Part shown: positions 35,719 to 43,754 of the stretch, piece by piece
Position numbering within the stretch: the first letter of the stretch is position 1
Layout: every line of letters starts with the position of its first letter
From: Anaerolineae bacterium
GTDB taxonomy: Bacteria > Chloroflexota > Anaerolineae > DUEN01
Assembly: GCA_025060615.1 (NCBI GenBank)
Contig: JANXBS010000001.1
Coordinates: 219,577 to 283,576 of the forward strand
Length of the DNA: 64,000 nucleotides
Reading direction: 5' to 3'
Notes under the pieces: model-generated
Databases searched by the model: none
Told to the model about the DNA's origin: nothing
What the model saw: only the letters and a program-made list of their open reading frames with translations
Translations under genes and position numbers: made by a program

Positions 35719-36684
35719 ATGACGCAGTACATTGTCCGTCGCCTCCTGCAAGCGGTCCCCTTGCTGTTGATTATCACGTTCCTGCTGTTCGCCCTGATAC
35801 AGGAAATGGGCGATCCGCTCTCGTTCTACGCTGGCCGCGGCCGTATCCGTCCGGAGGACCGGGTGCGATTGACCCGGCAGCTTGGACTAGATCAGCCGCT
35901 GGCAGTGCGTTATCTGATCTGGCTCAAGAACATGGCTACCGGTAACTGGGGTAACTCACTAGCTACGCGTCAGCCTGTGATCCGGATGATCGCTGAGCGG
36001 CTGCCCAACACGCTGCTCCTGATGCTCTCGGCCGAGGTAGTGATCGTGATCTGTTCACTCCTGCTGGGCACTTACTCTGCACTGCGGCGGCACTCGCTGC
36101 TGGACCACATCCTGACCACACTCTCCCTGATCGGTTACTCGATGCCGGTGTTCTGGGTAGCGCTGACGCTGATCTATATCTTCGGCGTCCACTTCAAGCG
36201 CTGGGGACTGCCCTATCTGCCCACAGGAGGAGTGTATGACCCCGCAGTGGGCAAAACGGTGCCCCAGGTGTTGTGGCATCTGATCCTACCGGTCGCCACC
36301 CTCTCCATCATCTCGATCTCGGGATATACCCGGTACATCCGGGCCACTCTGTTAGAGGTGGTGCATGAGGATTATATCCGCACGGCACGGGCCAAAGGGC
36401 TACGAGAGCGAGTGATCCTCTTTCGCCATGCGCTCAAAAATGCAGCGATCCCCTTTGTCACGCTTTTGGGACTGGACCTGCCCTTCCTATTAGGAGGAGC
36501 TATTGTCACCGAATCCATCTTCGCCTGGCCGGGCATGGGGAGGCTCTTCTGGGAGCATGCCGGCAAGGCCGACTATCCTGTGTTGATGGCGATCTTGCTG
36601 TTGATCTCTGTAGCGGTCGTAGTCTTTCAGCTCTTGGCTGACATCTGCTATACCTGGCTAGACCCGCGTATCCGATATCATTAG
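35719..36684 (+). CDS. ABC importer permease, DppB/OppB type
   Basis: Inner-membrane permease of the oligopeptide-type importer, 321 residues, six helices. Seen: N-terminal MTQYIVRRLLQAVPLLLIIT, the GLDQPLAVRYLIWLKNMATG block usual in DppB, and the EAA loop RTARAKGLRERVILFRHALKNA that contacts the ATPase, followed by GGAIVTESIFAWPGMGRL. It lies 28 bases after its binding protein. The matching ATPases (DppD/F type) are not encoded in this window, so they must be elsewhere. Confidence 0.95.
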   Translation: MTQYIVRRLLQAVPLLLIITFLLFALIQEMGDPLSFYAGRGRIRPEDRVRLTRQLGLDQPLAVRYLIWLKNMATGNWGNSLATRQPVIRMIAERLPNTLLLMLSAEVVIVICSLLLGTYSALRRHSLLDHILTTLSLIGYSMPVFWVALTLIYIFGVHFKRWGLPYLPTGGVYDPAVGKTVPQVLWHLILPVATLSIISISGYTRYIRATLLEVVHEDYIRTARAKGLRERVILFRHALKNAAIPFVTLLGLDLPFLLGGAIVTESIFAWPGMGRLFWEHAGKADYPVLMAILLLISVAVVVFQLLADICYTWLDPRIRYH

Positions 36685-36705
36685 CTGAGGGAGGCCTTCA
36701 CATTT

Positions 36706-37671
36706 ATGGCACAGTTGCAGGCGGCGGATATCCCGTTGCGGCCTCGGCTGGCCATGGCCGAGCTGCCGGAGATCGGGCTGCTGCAGAGGGCCTGGCGCCG
36801 CTTTCGGCGACATCGGATGGCGTGTCTGAGCGCGCTGATACTTGCTCTGATCTTGGCATATGTGACGCTGGGAGCGCTTATCCTGGACGAAAGTTATGCC
36901 AATCAAACGAATCTGACGCGGGGGCTGCAGGCTCCATCATGGGCACATCCCTTCGGGACCGATCGCACAGGACGGGATGTGCTAGCGCGAACGATCTATG
37001 GTGGGCAAATTTCGTTGCTTGTTGGCATCCTCTCGGTGATGGTCTCGGTGGGGATTGGCACGGCGATCGGCGCGCTGGCGGGGTTTTACGGCCGATGGAT
37101 GGACAGCCTCCTAATGCGGTTCACCGAGGCGATGTTGAACATTCCACAGCTCTTTCTCTTGATCGTTCTGAGCAAACTGCTGAGCTCGGAGCTCAGGTCT
37201 CTCACGATCCTAGGACGCACGTTCGATGGGAGCATGGTGATCGTGATCGGCATCATTGGTGTCACAAGCTGGATGTATGAGGCCCGGCTGGTGCGAGCGA
37301 ATTTCCTATCGCTGAAGGAGCAGGAGTTCGTCACGGCGGCCCGCGCTACAGGGGTGAAGAACTATCGGATCATCCTGCGCCACATCTTACCCAACACAAT
37401 GGCGCCGATCCTCGTGTCAGCCACCCTAGGGGTGGCCAATGCGATCCTGACTGAGGCCTACGCGAGCTTCTTGGGGCTAGGGGTACAACCGCCGACGGCC
37501 AGTTGGGGCAGTATGCTGGAGGATGCGCTGCCGTACCTAGAGACGGCGCCATGGCTGTGGCTCTTTCCCGGTTCGCTGATCCTGCTAACCGTAATCTCCA
37601 TTAATTTCCTAGGCGATGGTCTACGAGATGCCTTGGACCCGCGGACCATGGACCGCAAGGGAGGAGGATGA
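36706..37671 (+). CDS. ABC importer permease, DppC/OppC type
   Basis: Second permease of the importer, 321 residues. Seen: N-terminal OppC-type helix after AWRRFRRHRMACLSALIL, the conserved HPFGTDRTGRDVLARTIYG block, and EAA loop TAARATGVKNYRIILRHILPN, followed by LGLGVQPPTASWGSML. The ATG follows a GAGGGAGG-type site after a 21-base gap. Its stop TGA abuts the ATG of the GH5 gene, so transport and hydrolysis genes are translationally linked. Confidence 0.95.
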   Translation: MAQLQAADIPLRPRLAMAELPEIGLLQRAWRRFRRHRMACLSALILALILAYVTLGALILDESYANQTNLTRGLQAPSWAHPFGTDRTGRDVLARTIYGGQISLLVGILSVMVSVGIGTAIGALAGFYGRWMDSLLMRFTEAMLNIPQLFLLIVLSKLLSSELRSLTILGRTFDGSMVIVIGIIGVTSWMYEARLVRANFLSLKEQEFVTAARATGVKNYRIILRHILPNTMAPILVSATLGVANAILTEAYASFLGLGVQPPTASWGSMLEDALPYLETAPWLWLFPGSLILLTVISINFLGDGLRDALDPRTMDRKGGG

Positions 37672-38742
37672 ATGGTGCGACAAGAGGGAAGAATGACTTT
37701 GCTCTTGATTCTCTGGGTGATTCTAGCAGTGGTGGCTGGATGTGCTCAGGTGCCGGAGGGCTGGAAATTTCCCACGGCTACGCCGACGCCGGCGAATGAC
37801 CCATTCGTGCAGAATGCCCGACTAGGCCGTGGTGTGAACCTAGGGAACGCGCTCGAAGCCCCTTACGAAGGTGCCTGGGGGCTCGTTTTACGGGAGGAAT
37901 ACTTTCGGCTGATCAAGGAAGCGGGATTTCATTCGGTCCGTATCCCCATCCGTTGGTCAGCTCACGCGCTGGAAAAGGAGCCATACACTATTGACTCGCG
38001 GTTTTTCGAGCGGGTAGATTGGGCGGTTAACCAGGCGCTTTCGCAGGGATTGCTAGTGGTCATCAATATGCACCATTTCGGCGAGCTGATGGCGAGTCCC
38101 CAAGGACAGCGGGAGCGATTCCTGGCGTTGTGGAAGCAAATCGCGGAGCACTATCAAGGCTACCCGCCAGAGTTATTGTTTGAACTGCTTAACGAACCAT
38201 CCGAGCGGCTCACGGCAGCGATATGGAACGAGCTGCTGCGGGACGCGCTACGGGTTATCCGGGCCAGCAATCCTGATCGGAACGTCATCGTAGGGCCGGT
38301 GCAGTGGAACAATATCCGCGCCCTGTCCAGCCTAAAGTTGCCATCGGAGGATCGCCATCTGATCGTGACCATTCACTACTACGAGCCGTTCCAGTTTACC
38401 CATCAGGGGGCCGAGTGGGTAGCCGGGGCAAGGGCGTGGCTGGGGACCACCTGGCAAGGCACCGAGGCGGAAAGGCGCGCTATCGAAGCTGATTTCGATC
38501 TGGCTGCGACGTGGGCCAAGCGGGAGGGACGCCCTCTATACCTAGGCGAGTTCGGCGCTTACAGTACGGCCGATATGGACTCGCGGGCGCGCTGGACTAG
38601 CTTCGTAGCCCGGCAGGCCGAAGCGCGCGGCATGAGCTGGGCCTACTGGGAGTTCGGCGCGGGATTCGGCGTGTATGATCGAGCTCGGGGGGATTGGCAT
38701 AAGCCGCTTTTGGAGGCTTTGATCCCTCCTGATGATGAGTAA
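37672..38742 (+). CDS. Glycoside hydrolase family 5 lipoprotein (endo-beta-glucanase-like)
   Basis: Secreted, lipid-anchored beta-glycanase; GH5 members hydrolyse cellulose, beta-glucan or mannan with retention. Seen in 356 residues: hydrophobic N-terminus and lipobox VAGC, a short Thr/Pro linker, RLGRGVNLGNALEAP, VRIPIRW, INMHHF, acid/base Glu in FELLNEPSE, IHYYEPFQFTHQG, and nucleophile Glu in YLGEFGAY. ATG directly follows the permease TGA and is served by GGAGGAGG. Linkage to an oligopeptide-type importer suggests that it makes the oligosaccharides that the importer takes up (inference). Confidence 0.93.
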   Translation: MVRQEGRMTLLLILWVILAVVAGCAQVPEGWKFPTATPTPANDPFVQNARLGRGVNLGNALEAPYEGAWGLVLREEYFRLIKEAGFHSVRIPIRWSAHALEKEPYTIDSRFFERVDWAVNQALSQGLLVVINMHHFGELMASPQGQRERFLALWKQIAEHYQGYPPELLFELLNEPSERLTAAIWNELLRDALRVIRASNPDRNVIVGPVQWNNIRALSSLKLPSEDRHLIVTIHYYEPFQFTHQGAEWVAGARAWLGTTWQGTEAERRAIEADFDLAATWAKREGRPLYLGEFGAYSTADMDSRARWTSFVARQAEARGMSWAYWEFGAGFGVYDRARGDWHKPLLEALIPPDDE

Positions 38743-38772
38743 TTAAGAACCACCCGTCTCGGATATGAGCCT

Positions 38773-39852
38773 ATGCCCATGACCTTGCGCGAACGGCTGC
38801 TGGTCACCCTACGTGGCGGCATGCCCGACCGCATCCCCTGGAACATCTACGCCTGGCTCCTACCAGATACGCCCGCCGGGCATGCCCTGCACCGGTGGGG
38901 GCTAGGGCTGATGGGAACAGCCCGCATCTTTCGCCCGGTGTATGAGGGCGTCACGATCGCTGAGGAGCGAACGGAGATCGCCGGACAGCTGTGGATGCGG
39001 GTCCAAATCGAAACGCCCGTGGGCACGCTCACCGAGGAGGCCACCATTGAGCCGAACTACAACAGCCGCTGGATCCGGAAGTTCTTCATCACCAACCCAG
39101 ACGATTACGCGGCGGCGGAGTACTTCTTCCAGCACACCCGCTTTGAGCCGGATTTCGAGGCTTGGCAACGGGTGGACACAGCCATTGGCGATGGCGGGAT
39201 TACCGTTGGGGAGATCATGCCCATCCCCATCATGCATTTGATGGTCGCCTGGATGGGAGCCGAGGGTCTGGCCGAAGGGATCTACCTGTATTCGGAACGC
39301 TTGGATGCCTTACTCGATGCGCTACAGGCGCATTACGAACGGCAGATCCAGCTCGCCGCCGAGTGCCCAGCAGAGGTGATCTGGTTCCCCGACAACGTGA
39401 CCGGCACGATCATCTCCCCTGCGTTATTTGAGCGGTATTGCGCCCCCGTGTATGCGCGCGCCATGCCGGTCATGCGCAGCGCGGGCAAGATCCCCATCGC
39501 GCACTACGATGGCTCGAACCGACCGCTGGTCCACTGTCTGGCGCGGACAGAGCTGCCAGTGATCGAGGCGTTTACGCCGCCCCCGATGGGCGATCTAAGC
39601 GTGGCGGAGGCCAAAGCCGCCTGGCCTGACAAGGTGATTTGGGTTAACTTTCCCGGCCATCTGTTCCTAGAGCCGCCGGGGGTGATCGAAGCGTATACGC
39701 TGAAGCTCCTGCAGGAAGGGGCTCCCGGCGGACGATTCGTGTTGGGGTGCACGGAGGACTTTCCGGTGAGCGAATTCGAGAAAACGTTCATCGCCATCGG
39801 CCGGGCGCTAGCGGCTTATGAAGGATATCCCTGGCCGCCAGACGAGTCATAG
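38773..39852 (+). CDS. Uroporphyrinogen decarboxylase-fold protein, probably not a haem enzyme
   Basis: URO-D superfamily barrel of 359 residues. The Arg-rich substrate motif of true HemE near the N-terminus is missing; instead it reads RIPWNIYAWLLP. The Zn motif of MtaA-type methyltransferases (HxC) is also changed: the equivalent block reads IAHYDGSNRPL, with LGCTEDFP further on. Such URO-D-like proteins are often found in carbohydrate clusters with unknown function. It lies 30 bases after the GH5 gene. No other haem-synthesis gene is nearby. Fold assignment is firm, activity unknown. Confidence 0.82.
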   Translation: MPMTLRERLLVTLRGGMPDRIPWNIYAWLLPDTPAGHALHRWGLGLMGTARIFRPVYEGVTIAEERTEIAGQLWMRVQIETPVGTLTEEATIEPNYNSRWIRKFFITNPDDYAAAEYFFQHTRFEPDFEAWQRVDTAIGDGGITVGEIMPIPIMHLMVAWMGAEGLAEGIYLYSERLDALLDALQAHYERQIQLAAECPAEVIWFPDNVTGTIISPALFERYCAPVYARAMPVMRSAGKIPIAHYDGSNRPLVHCLARTELPVIEAFTPPPMGDLSVAEAKAAWPDKVIWVNFPGHLFLEPPGVIEAYTLKLLQEGAPGGRFVLGCTEDFPVSEFEKTFIAIGRALAAYEGYPWPPDES

Positions 39853-39891
39853 TACAGTGGTGCCAAATTCATCTCTACGAGGAGCAGGTTC

Positions 39892-41655
39892 ATGAACAAG
39901 CTAGGCTTTTACATCCACGTCCCTACTATTCCCGGTTTGATCGAGGCCATCCGGGCTGTGCAGCCACCGGTGATCCTCACCCATGCCGATAGCCGCGGCC
40001 TTCTGCGTGACATCCGCCGCGGCCTCTCGCCCGATTCCTTCGTGATCGGTCGGCTATTCCTCACACCGGCACAGCAAGACGCCATCCTGAACGCGCCTGA
40101 CCCCGAGGAGCAAGGACGTCAGTTCGCCGAACGCGTCCTCCGTCATGACTTCGAGCTGGCCCGTGAGCGCGCCCCCAACGGCCGTTTGCTCATTGACGCC
40201 TGGATGTCTCTCAACGAGGCGGTACCTGGGCCAGCCTCGCTGCGCGGCTATCAGATCGGCAAACCGCTGGAGACCCTCCCCGGCTTCCAGGAGATGGCGC
40301 GCCGGGCTGATGCCTTCGATCGCTTTCAAGCTGCGTTTCTGCGCCGCCTGCACCAAGAGGGCTTGGAAGGCGTGGCCTTCAACTTCGCCACGCTGAACTG
40401 GCTGGAGGGAGAACACTACATCCGTTTCTTCCCGCGCACTCTGGCTGAGGCGAAGTACCTAGGCTTCCACGAATACGGCTGGCCCACGATGATGGAAGAC
40501 CCGCAGCGGGGCACAGTCACTGGCTGTCTAGTGTACCGCCGTGTCATGACGGCCATTCGCCGCCAGTACGGCGATCAACACCGCGTGATCATCACGGAAT
40601 GCGGGCTGGCGCGTGCTGTCAAGCACGGGATGCCCGATGTCGGCTGGTTATATGAGGCAGATTCCATTCCTGAAGAGCAGTATGTAGAATCGCTACGCTG
40701 GTACAACCGAGAGCTGTGTCGAGATGTCTATGTGTTGGGGGGATGTCTGTACGAGGTAGGCCACGCCGGCGACTGGTATTCGTTTCGACACCTGGGCACC
40801 GACAATCGCGGCAAACCCCTTCGCGTGATCGAGCAGATCGCCCGATTCCGAGAGGAGCCGACACCCGAGCCGACGCCGCCACCGAGGCCAGCACCGCCTC
40901 CACCGGAACCTCAGCCACAGCCTAAGCCGCGCGTGCCTACTCCAGCGATTGAAGATGTGTCGGCGCAGTTGCCCGTCCATCCGCAACGTCGTTACTCGCA
41001 GCGCGCCGTGAGCGACATCCGCCGCCTGATCATCCACCACACCGGCGTCAGCTCGGATCCGGATCCCGAGGCCATCGCCCGCTATCAGGTGAGCCAGCGT
41101 GGCCTGCCCGGCATCGGCTATCACTTCTTGATCCGCTTCGACGGCCGCATTCAACAGACGCAGCCGCTGACTGTGGCCTCTGCGCATACCACACGCCACA
41201 ACGAGGACAGCGTGGGCATCGCCTTTGCTGGAAGCTTCATGCAGGGGATCCCCACGCCGGCGCAGCTCGCCAGTGGTGCCCACTTGTGCGCATACTTACT
41301 GGACCAGCTTGGCCTACCTATCAGTGCGATCGTTGGGCGGCGAGAAGTGGAAGGAGGGACAGCCTCACCGGGCTCGCAATGGAATGAAGGACTGCGCTGG
41401 CGGGAGACATTGCTGGCCGGGGTGACTCAGCGCTTGGAAGCGGCTGGCGTCCCCCTCATCGCCACGCGACGAGCCGGTGCTATAGCCAGCGAGGAAACCG
41501 AACCGAAGCGATCGCCCTTGGAAGAGCTGACGGAACTGCAACGCCTGGCCACACGGCTGCAAGCCGAGATCGCCGAGTTGGCCGACCGGCTGGCTGCGCT
41601 CGCCGAGGATATAACAACACAAGGAGAAGGTGAAGAAGGTAATAAGGCAAGATAA
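39892..41655 (+). CDS. Glycosidase-like barrel fused to a degenerate amidase_2/PGRP domain
   Basis: Fusion of 587 residues. Residues 1-320 look like a clan GH-A-type barrel, with LNEAVP near 110 and ITECG near 235 placed like acid/base and nucleophile glutamates; the family is unrecognised. Residues 321-350 are a Pro/Glu-rich linker. Residues 360-530 are an N-acetylmuramoyl-L-alanine amidase (PGRP) fold with RRLIIHHTG and GIGYHFLIRFDG, but the usual GHR...CPG zinc ligands read GRREVEGGTASPG, so His is Arg and Cys is Ser. A coiled-coil tail ends in TTQGEGEEGNKAR, encoded by purine-rich repeat DNA. No signal peptide is visible. It may bind rather than cut peptidoglycan. Confidence 0.8.
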   Translation: MNKLGFYIHVPTIPGLIEAIRAVQPPVILTHADSRGLLRDIRRGLSPDSFVIGRLFLTPAQQDAILNAPDPEEQGRQFAERVLRHDFELARERAPNGRLLIDAWMSLNEAVPGPASLRGYQIGKPLETLPGFQEMARRADAFDRFQAAFLRRLHQEGLEGVAFNFATLNWLEGEHYIRFFPRTLAEAKYLGFHEYGWPTMMEDPQRGTVTGCLVYRRVMTAIRRQYGDQHRVIITECGLARAVKHGMPDVGWLYEADSIPEEQYVESLRWYNRELCRDVYVLGGCLYEVGHAGDWYSFRHLGTDNRGKPLRVIEQIARFREEPTPEPTPPPRPAPPPPEPQPQPKPRVPTPAIEDVSAQLPVHPQRRYSQRAVSDIRRLIIHHTGVSSDPDPEAIARYQVSQRGLPGIGYHFLIRFDGRIQQTQPLTVASAHTTRHNEDSVGIAFAGSFMQGIPTPAQLASGAHLCAYLLDQLGLPISAIVGRREVEGGTASPGSQWNEGLRWRETLLAGVTQRLEAAGVPLIATRRAGAIASEETEPKRSPLEELTELQRLATRLQAEIAELADRLAALAEDITTQGEGEEGNKAR

Positions 41656-41656
41656 T

Positions 41657-41727
41657 AAGGCGACGAGGTGATAAAGCGATGAGCCTTGGAGTCCCATAGT
41701 CCTCGTTCTCTTATCCCTCGTCGCCTT
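41657..41727. repeat. Inverted repeat between convergent genes, likely bidirectional terminator
   Basis: AAGGCGACGAGG (41657-41668) is the exact reverse complement of CCTCGTCGCCTT (41716-41727), and the pairing continues imperfectly inward for some 15 bases per arm. It sits exactly between the plus-strand fusion gene and the minus-strand PfpI gene. Its purine-rich arm extends leftward into the coding tail of the upstream gene. Confidence 0.7.
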
Positions 41728-41736
41728 GCCCTTTCT

Positions 41737-42321
41737 TCACTCTGCCAGCGCAGCGATGATCGTCTGGCAGAATTCAGGCAAGTCGTCAGGCACACGACCG
41801 GTGATGATATTCCCATCTCGGATGGCTGGCACGTCTACCCACTGAGCTCCTGCGTGGATGAGGTCATCGCGCACGGCTGCATAACCGGTCACCCGTCGGC
41901 CTCTGGCGATGCCCGCTGAGGCCAGCACCCAAGGGCCGTGGCAGATGGCAGCGATGAACTTGCCCCGCTGGTGGTAGTCGCAAATGAGTTTAAGCGTCGG
42001 TTCGTGGATGCGCAGGGCATCGGGCGAGTAGCCACCAGGGAAGAGCAAACAGTCTACCTCCTCGCGGTTGAGATCCTCCAAGCTGGCCACGCGATAACGC
42101 TTTCCCTCCGCCATCACCGGGATGGGGACGGTATGCCCAAAGCGTCCTGTGACAGGCTTACCGTCCAGATAAGGGCGAGGGTGCAGCCCGGTAGGCACCG
42201 GCACGACGAGGACTTCAGCCCCCTCTTCGTTCAACCGCAAGATCGGGTAGAGCAACTCGATATCCTCGAACTCGTGAGCGACGATGATAGCGATCTTTTT
42301 GCCGTTTAATCTGCCAGCCAT
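41737..42321 (-). CDS. DJ-1/PfpI-family protein
   Basis: Flavodoxin-like class I glutamine-amidotransferase fold of the PfpI/DJ-1 family (194 residues); members are reported as proteases, glyoxalases or deglycases. Seen: KIAIIVAHEFEDIELLYP with the conserved Glu, VDCLLFPGGYSPD, and nucleophile elbow FIAAICHGPWVLASAG with Cys-His. It precedes the GH4 gene by 3 bases in coordinate terms and is the last gene of the minus-strand sugar cluster. A role in handling reactive carbonyls made during sugar breakdown is possible but unproven. Confidence 0.9.
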   Translation of the reverse strand: MAGRLNGKKIAIIVAHEFEDIELLYPILRLNEEGAEVLVVPVPTGLHPRPYLDGKPVTGRFGHTVPIPVMAEGKRYRVASLEDLNREEVDCLLFPGGYSPDALRIHEPTLKLICDYHQRGKFIAAICHGPWVLASAGIARGRRVTGYAAVRDDLIHAGAQWVDVPAIRDGNIITGRVPDDLPEFCQTIIAALAE

Positions 42322-42324
42322 GGA

Positions 42325-43662
42325 TCACCTCCTGAACTGTGGCAACCATTGCGCCTGGGCCTCAAACATCTCATTCACCATCGCCCGGATCTGCGGCAGC
42401 GTGCACACGGCTGCGGTCAGCGGGTCCAGCATCACGGCGTGCACGATCGCCTCTCGGTCGCCGGTGAGCGCGCCCTGTACCGCCAGCCCTTGAACGTTGA
42501 TCATGTTTCGATTCAACGCGGCCAGTTGCAGCGGCAAGTCGCCGACGTAGCACGGCCGAATGCCATTGCCGTCCACCAAACAGGGCACCTCCACACAGCA
42601 TCCCTCGGGCAGGTTGGTGATCAGCCCCGTGTTGGGCACGTTGCCATGGATCACTGTCGGCCGGTTCGTCACCATTGCCTCGATGATGTACGAGCCGTAC
42701 TCGTGTGTGCGTTGTGTCGGCAGCGGCCGCGTGCCGGCGATCTGCTCCTTTACCTCATCCAAATAGGTGGGAAGCAGCTCGACGCAGTGCTCATAGTAGC
42801 CACCCGTGCGCCCCCAGCGAAACCAGTGATCGTGCGGCGACTTGAACCGTGGCACCAGCTCCTCCTCGATCATCCTGGCGCTCTTGCGCAGGTAGGGCAC
42901 ATACTCCGAGGCGTGGCCACTCGACTCGGTGACGAAGTAGCCAAACTGTTCCATCAGCTCGATGCGCACCGGCTCCGTGCCGCGGATTTCCGGGTCCTGA
43001 GCCGCTTGACGGATCAAGGGATAGGCATCTTTCCCCTTCCACTTGAATTCCAGCATCCACGCCTGATGGTTGATGCCGGCGCACTTGTAGGTGACTTCTT
43101 CATAAGGCGCGCCGATCCAGCGGGCCAGCATCTCACTAGTTCCCTGCACGCTGTGGCACAACCCCACGTGTGGCCGGCCGCTATCAGTAGCGATCGCCCA
43201 GCAGTTGATGGACATCGGGTTAGAATAGTTGATGAGCAACGCCTCTGGCTTGCATAGTTCATCCATTTCCCGTGTGATCTCTTGTAAGATCGGGATGGTG
43301 CGCAGCCCGCGGAAGACGCCACCTGGTCCCAGCGTGTCGCCCACGCACTGGCCCACGCCGTACTTGAGCGGGATTTCGATATCTAGCTTATAGGCATCGA
43401 GCCCACCCACTTGGATGGTGATGATCACGAAATCAGCCCCCCGAATCGCCTCTCGCCGGTCGAGGGTGGCCTCCACTCGCGCTGGTAGCTTGCGCTCATC
43501 AATCATCCGCTGCACCAAATCTCGGGCCAGTTCCAGGCGCACGGGATCAATATCCATCAAGCTGATGACGCTATCCTGCAGGGCGGGCACGGTCAGGATG
43601 TCGCTAGTCAAGTTGCGAGTGAACACCACGCTTCCCGCGCCGATAAAAGTGATCTTGGTCAT
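42325..43662 (-). CDS. Glycoside hydrolase family 4, alpha-galactosidase-type
   Basis: NAD- and Mn-dependent glycosidase that works by oxidation, elimination and re-reduction. Seen in 445 residues: Rossmann start KITFIGAGSVVFTRNLTSDIL, the family block GDTLGPGGVFRGLRTIP, INYSNPMSINCWA with metal-site Asn, the group motif GLCHSVQGTSEML (CHSV points to alpha-galactosidases, MelA-like) and GINHQAWML with the metal His. It is followed by a PfpI gene and preceded on its strand by two Gfo/Idh genes, with an about 90-base gap before it. Alpha-galactosides or related sugars are the likely substrates. Confidence 0.92.
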   Translation of the reverse strand: MTKITFIGAGSVVFTRNLTSDILTVPALQDSVISLMDIDPVRLELARDLVQRMIDERKLPARVEATLDRREAIRGADFVIITIQVGGLDAYKLDIEIPLKYGVGQCVGDTLGPGGVFRGLRTIPILQEITREMDELCKPEALLINYSNPMSINCWAIATDSGRPHVGLCHSVQGTSEMLARWIGAPYEEVTYKCAGINHQAWMLEFKWKGKDAYPLIRQAAQDPEIRGTEPVRIELMEQFGYFVTESSGHASEYVPYLRKSARMIEEELVPRFKSPHDHWFRWGRTGGYYEHCVELLPTYLDEVKEQIAGTRPLPTQRTHEYGSYIIEAMVTNRPTVIHGNVPNTGLITNLPEGCCVEVPCLVDGNGIRPCYVGDLPLQLAALNRNMINVQGLAVQGALTGDREAIVHAVMLDPLTAAVCTLPQIRAMVNEMFEAQAQWLPQFRR

Positions 43663-43754
43663 AGCCTTAATACTCCTCTTCGAGATAGGGCAAGTGGGGA
43701 CGCGTGCATTACCCCGTGTGCTCCCGGAGAGGCCAGATGAGGCATCCCTCGCCC

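Noticed and set aside
40853-40945. Repetitive CCxCCG-rich DNA as a repeat or minisatellite
   Set aside because: It encodes the Pro/Glu-rich linker of the fusion protein and keeps frame throughout.
42349-43257. 302-residue plus-strand frame opposite the GH4 gene
   Set aside because: The GH4 protein on the minus strand has full family motifs; this frame is its antisense shadow.
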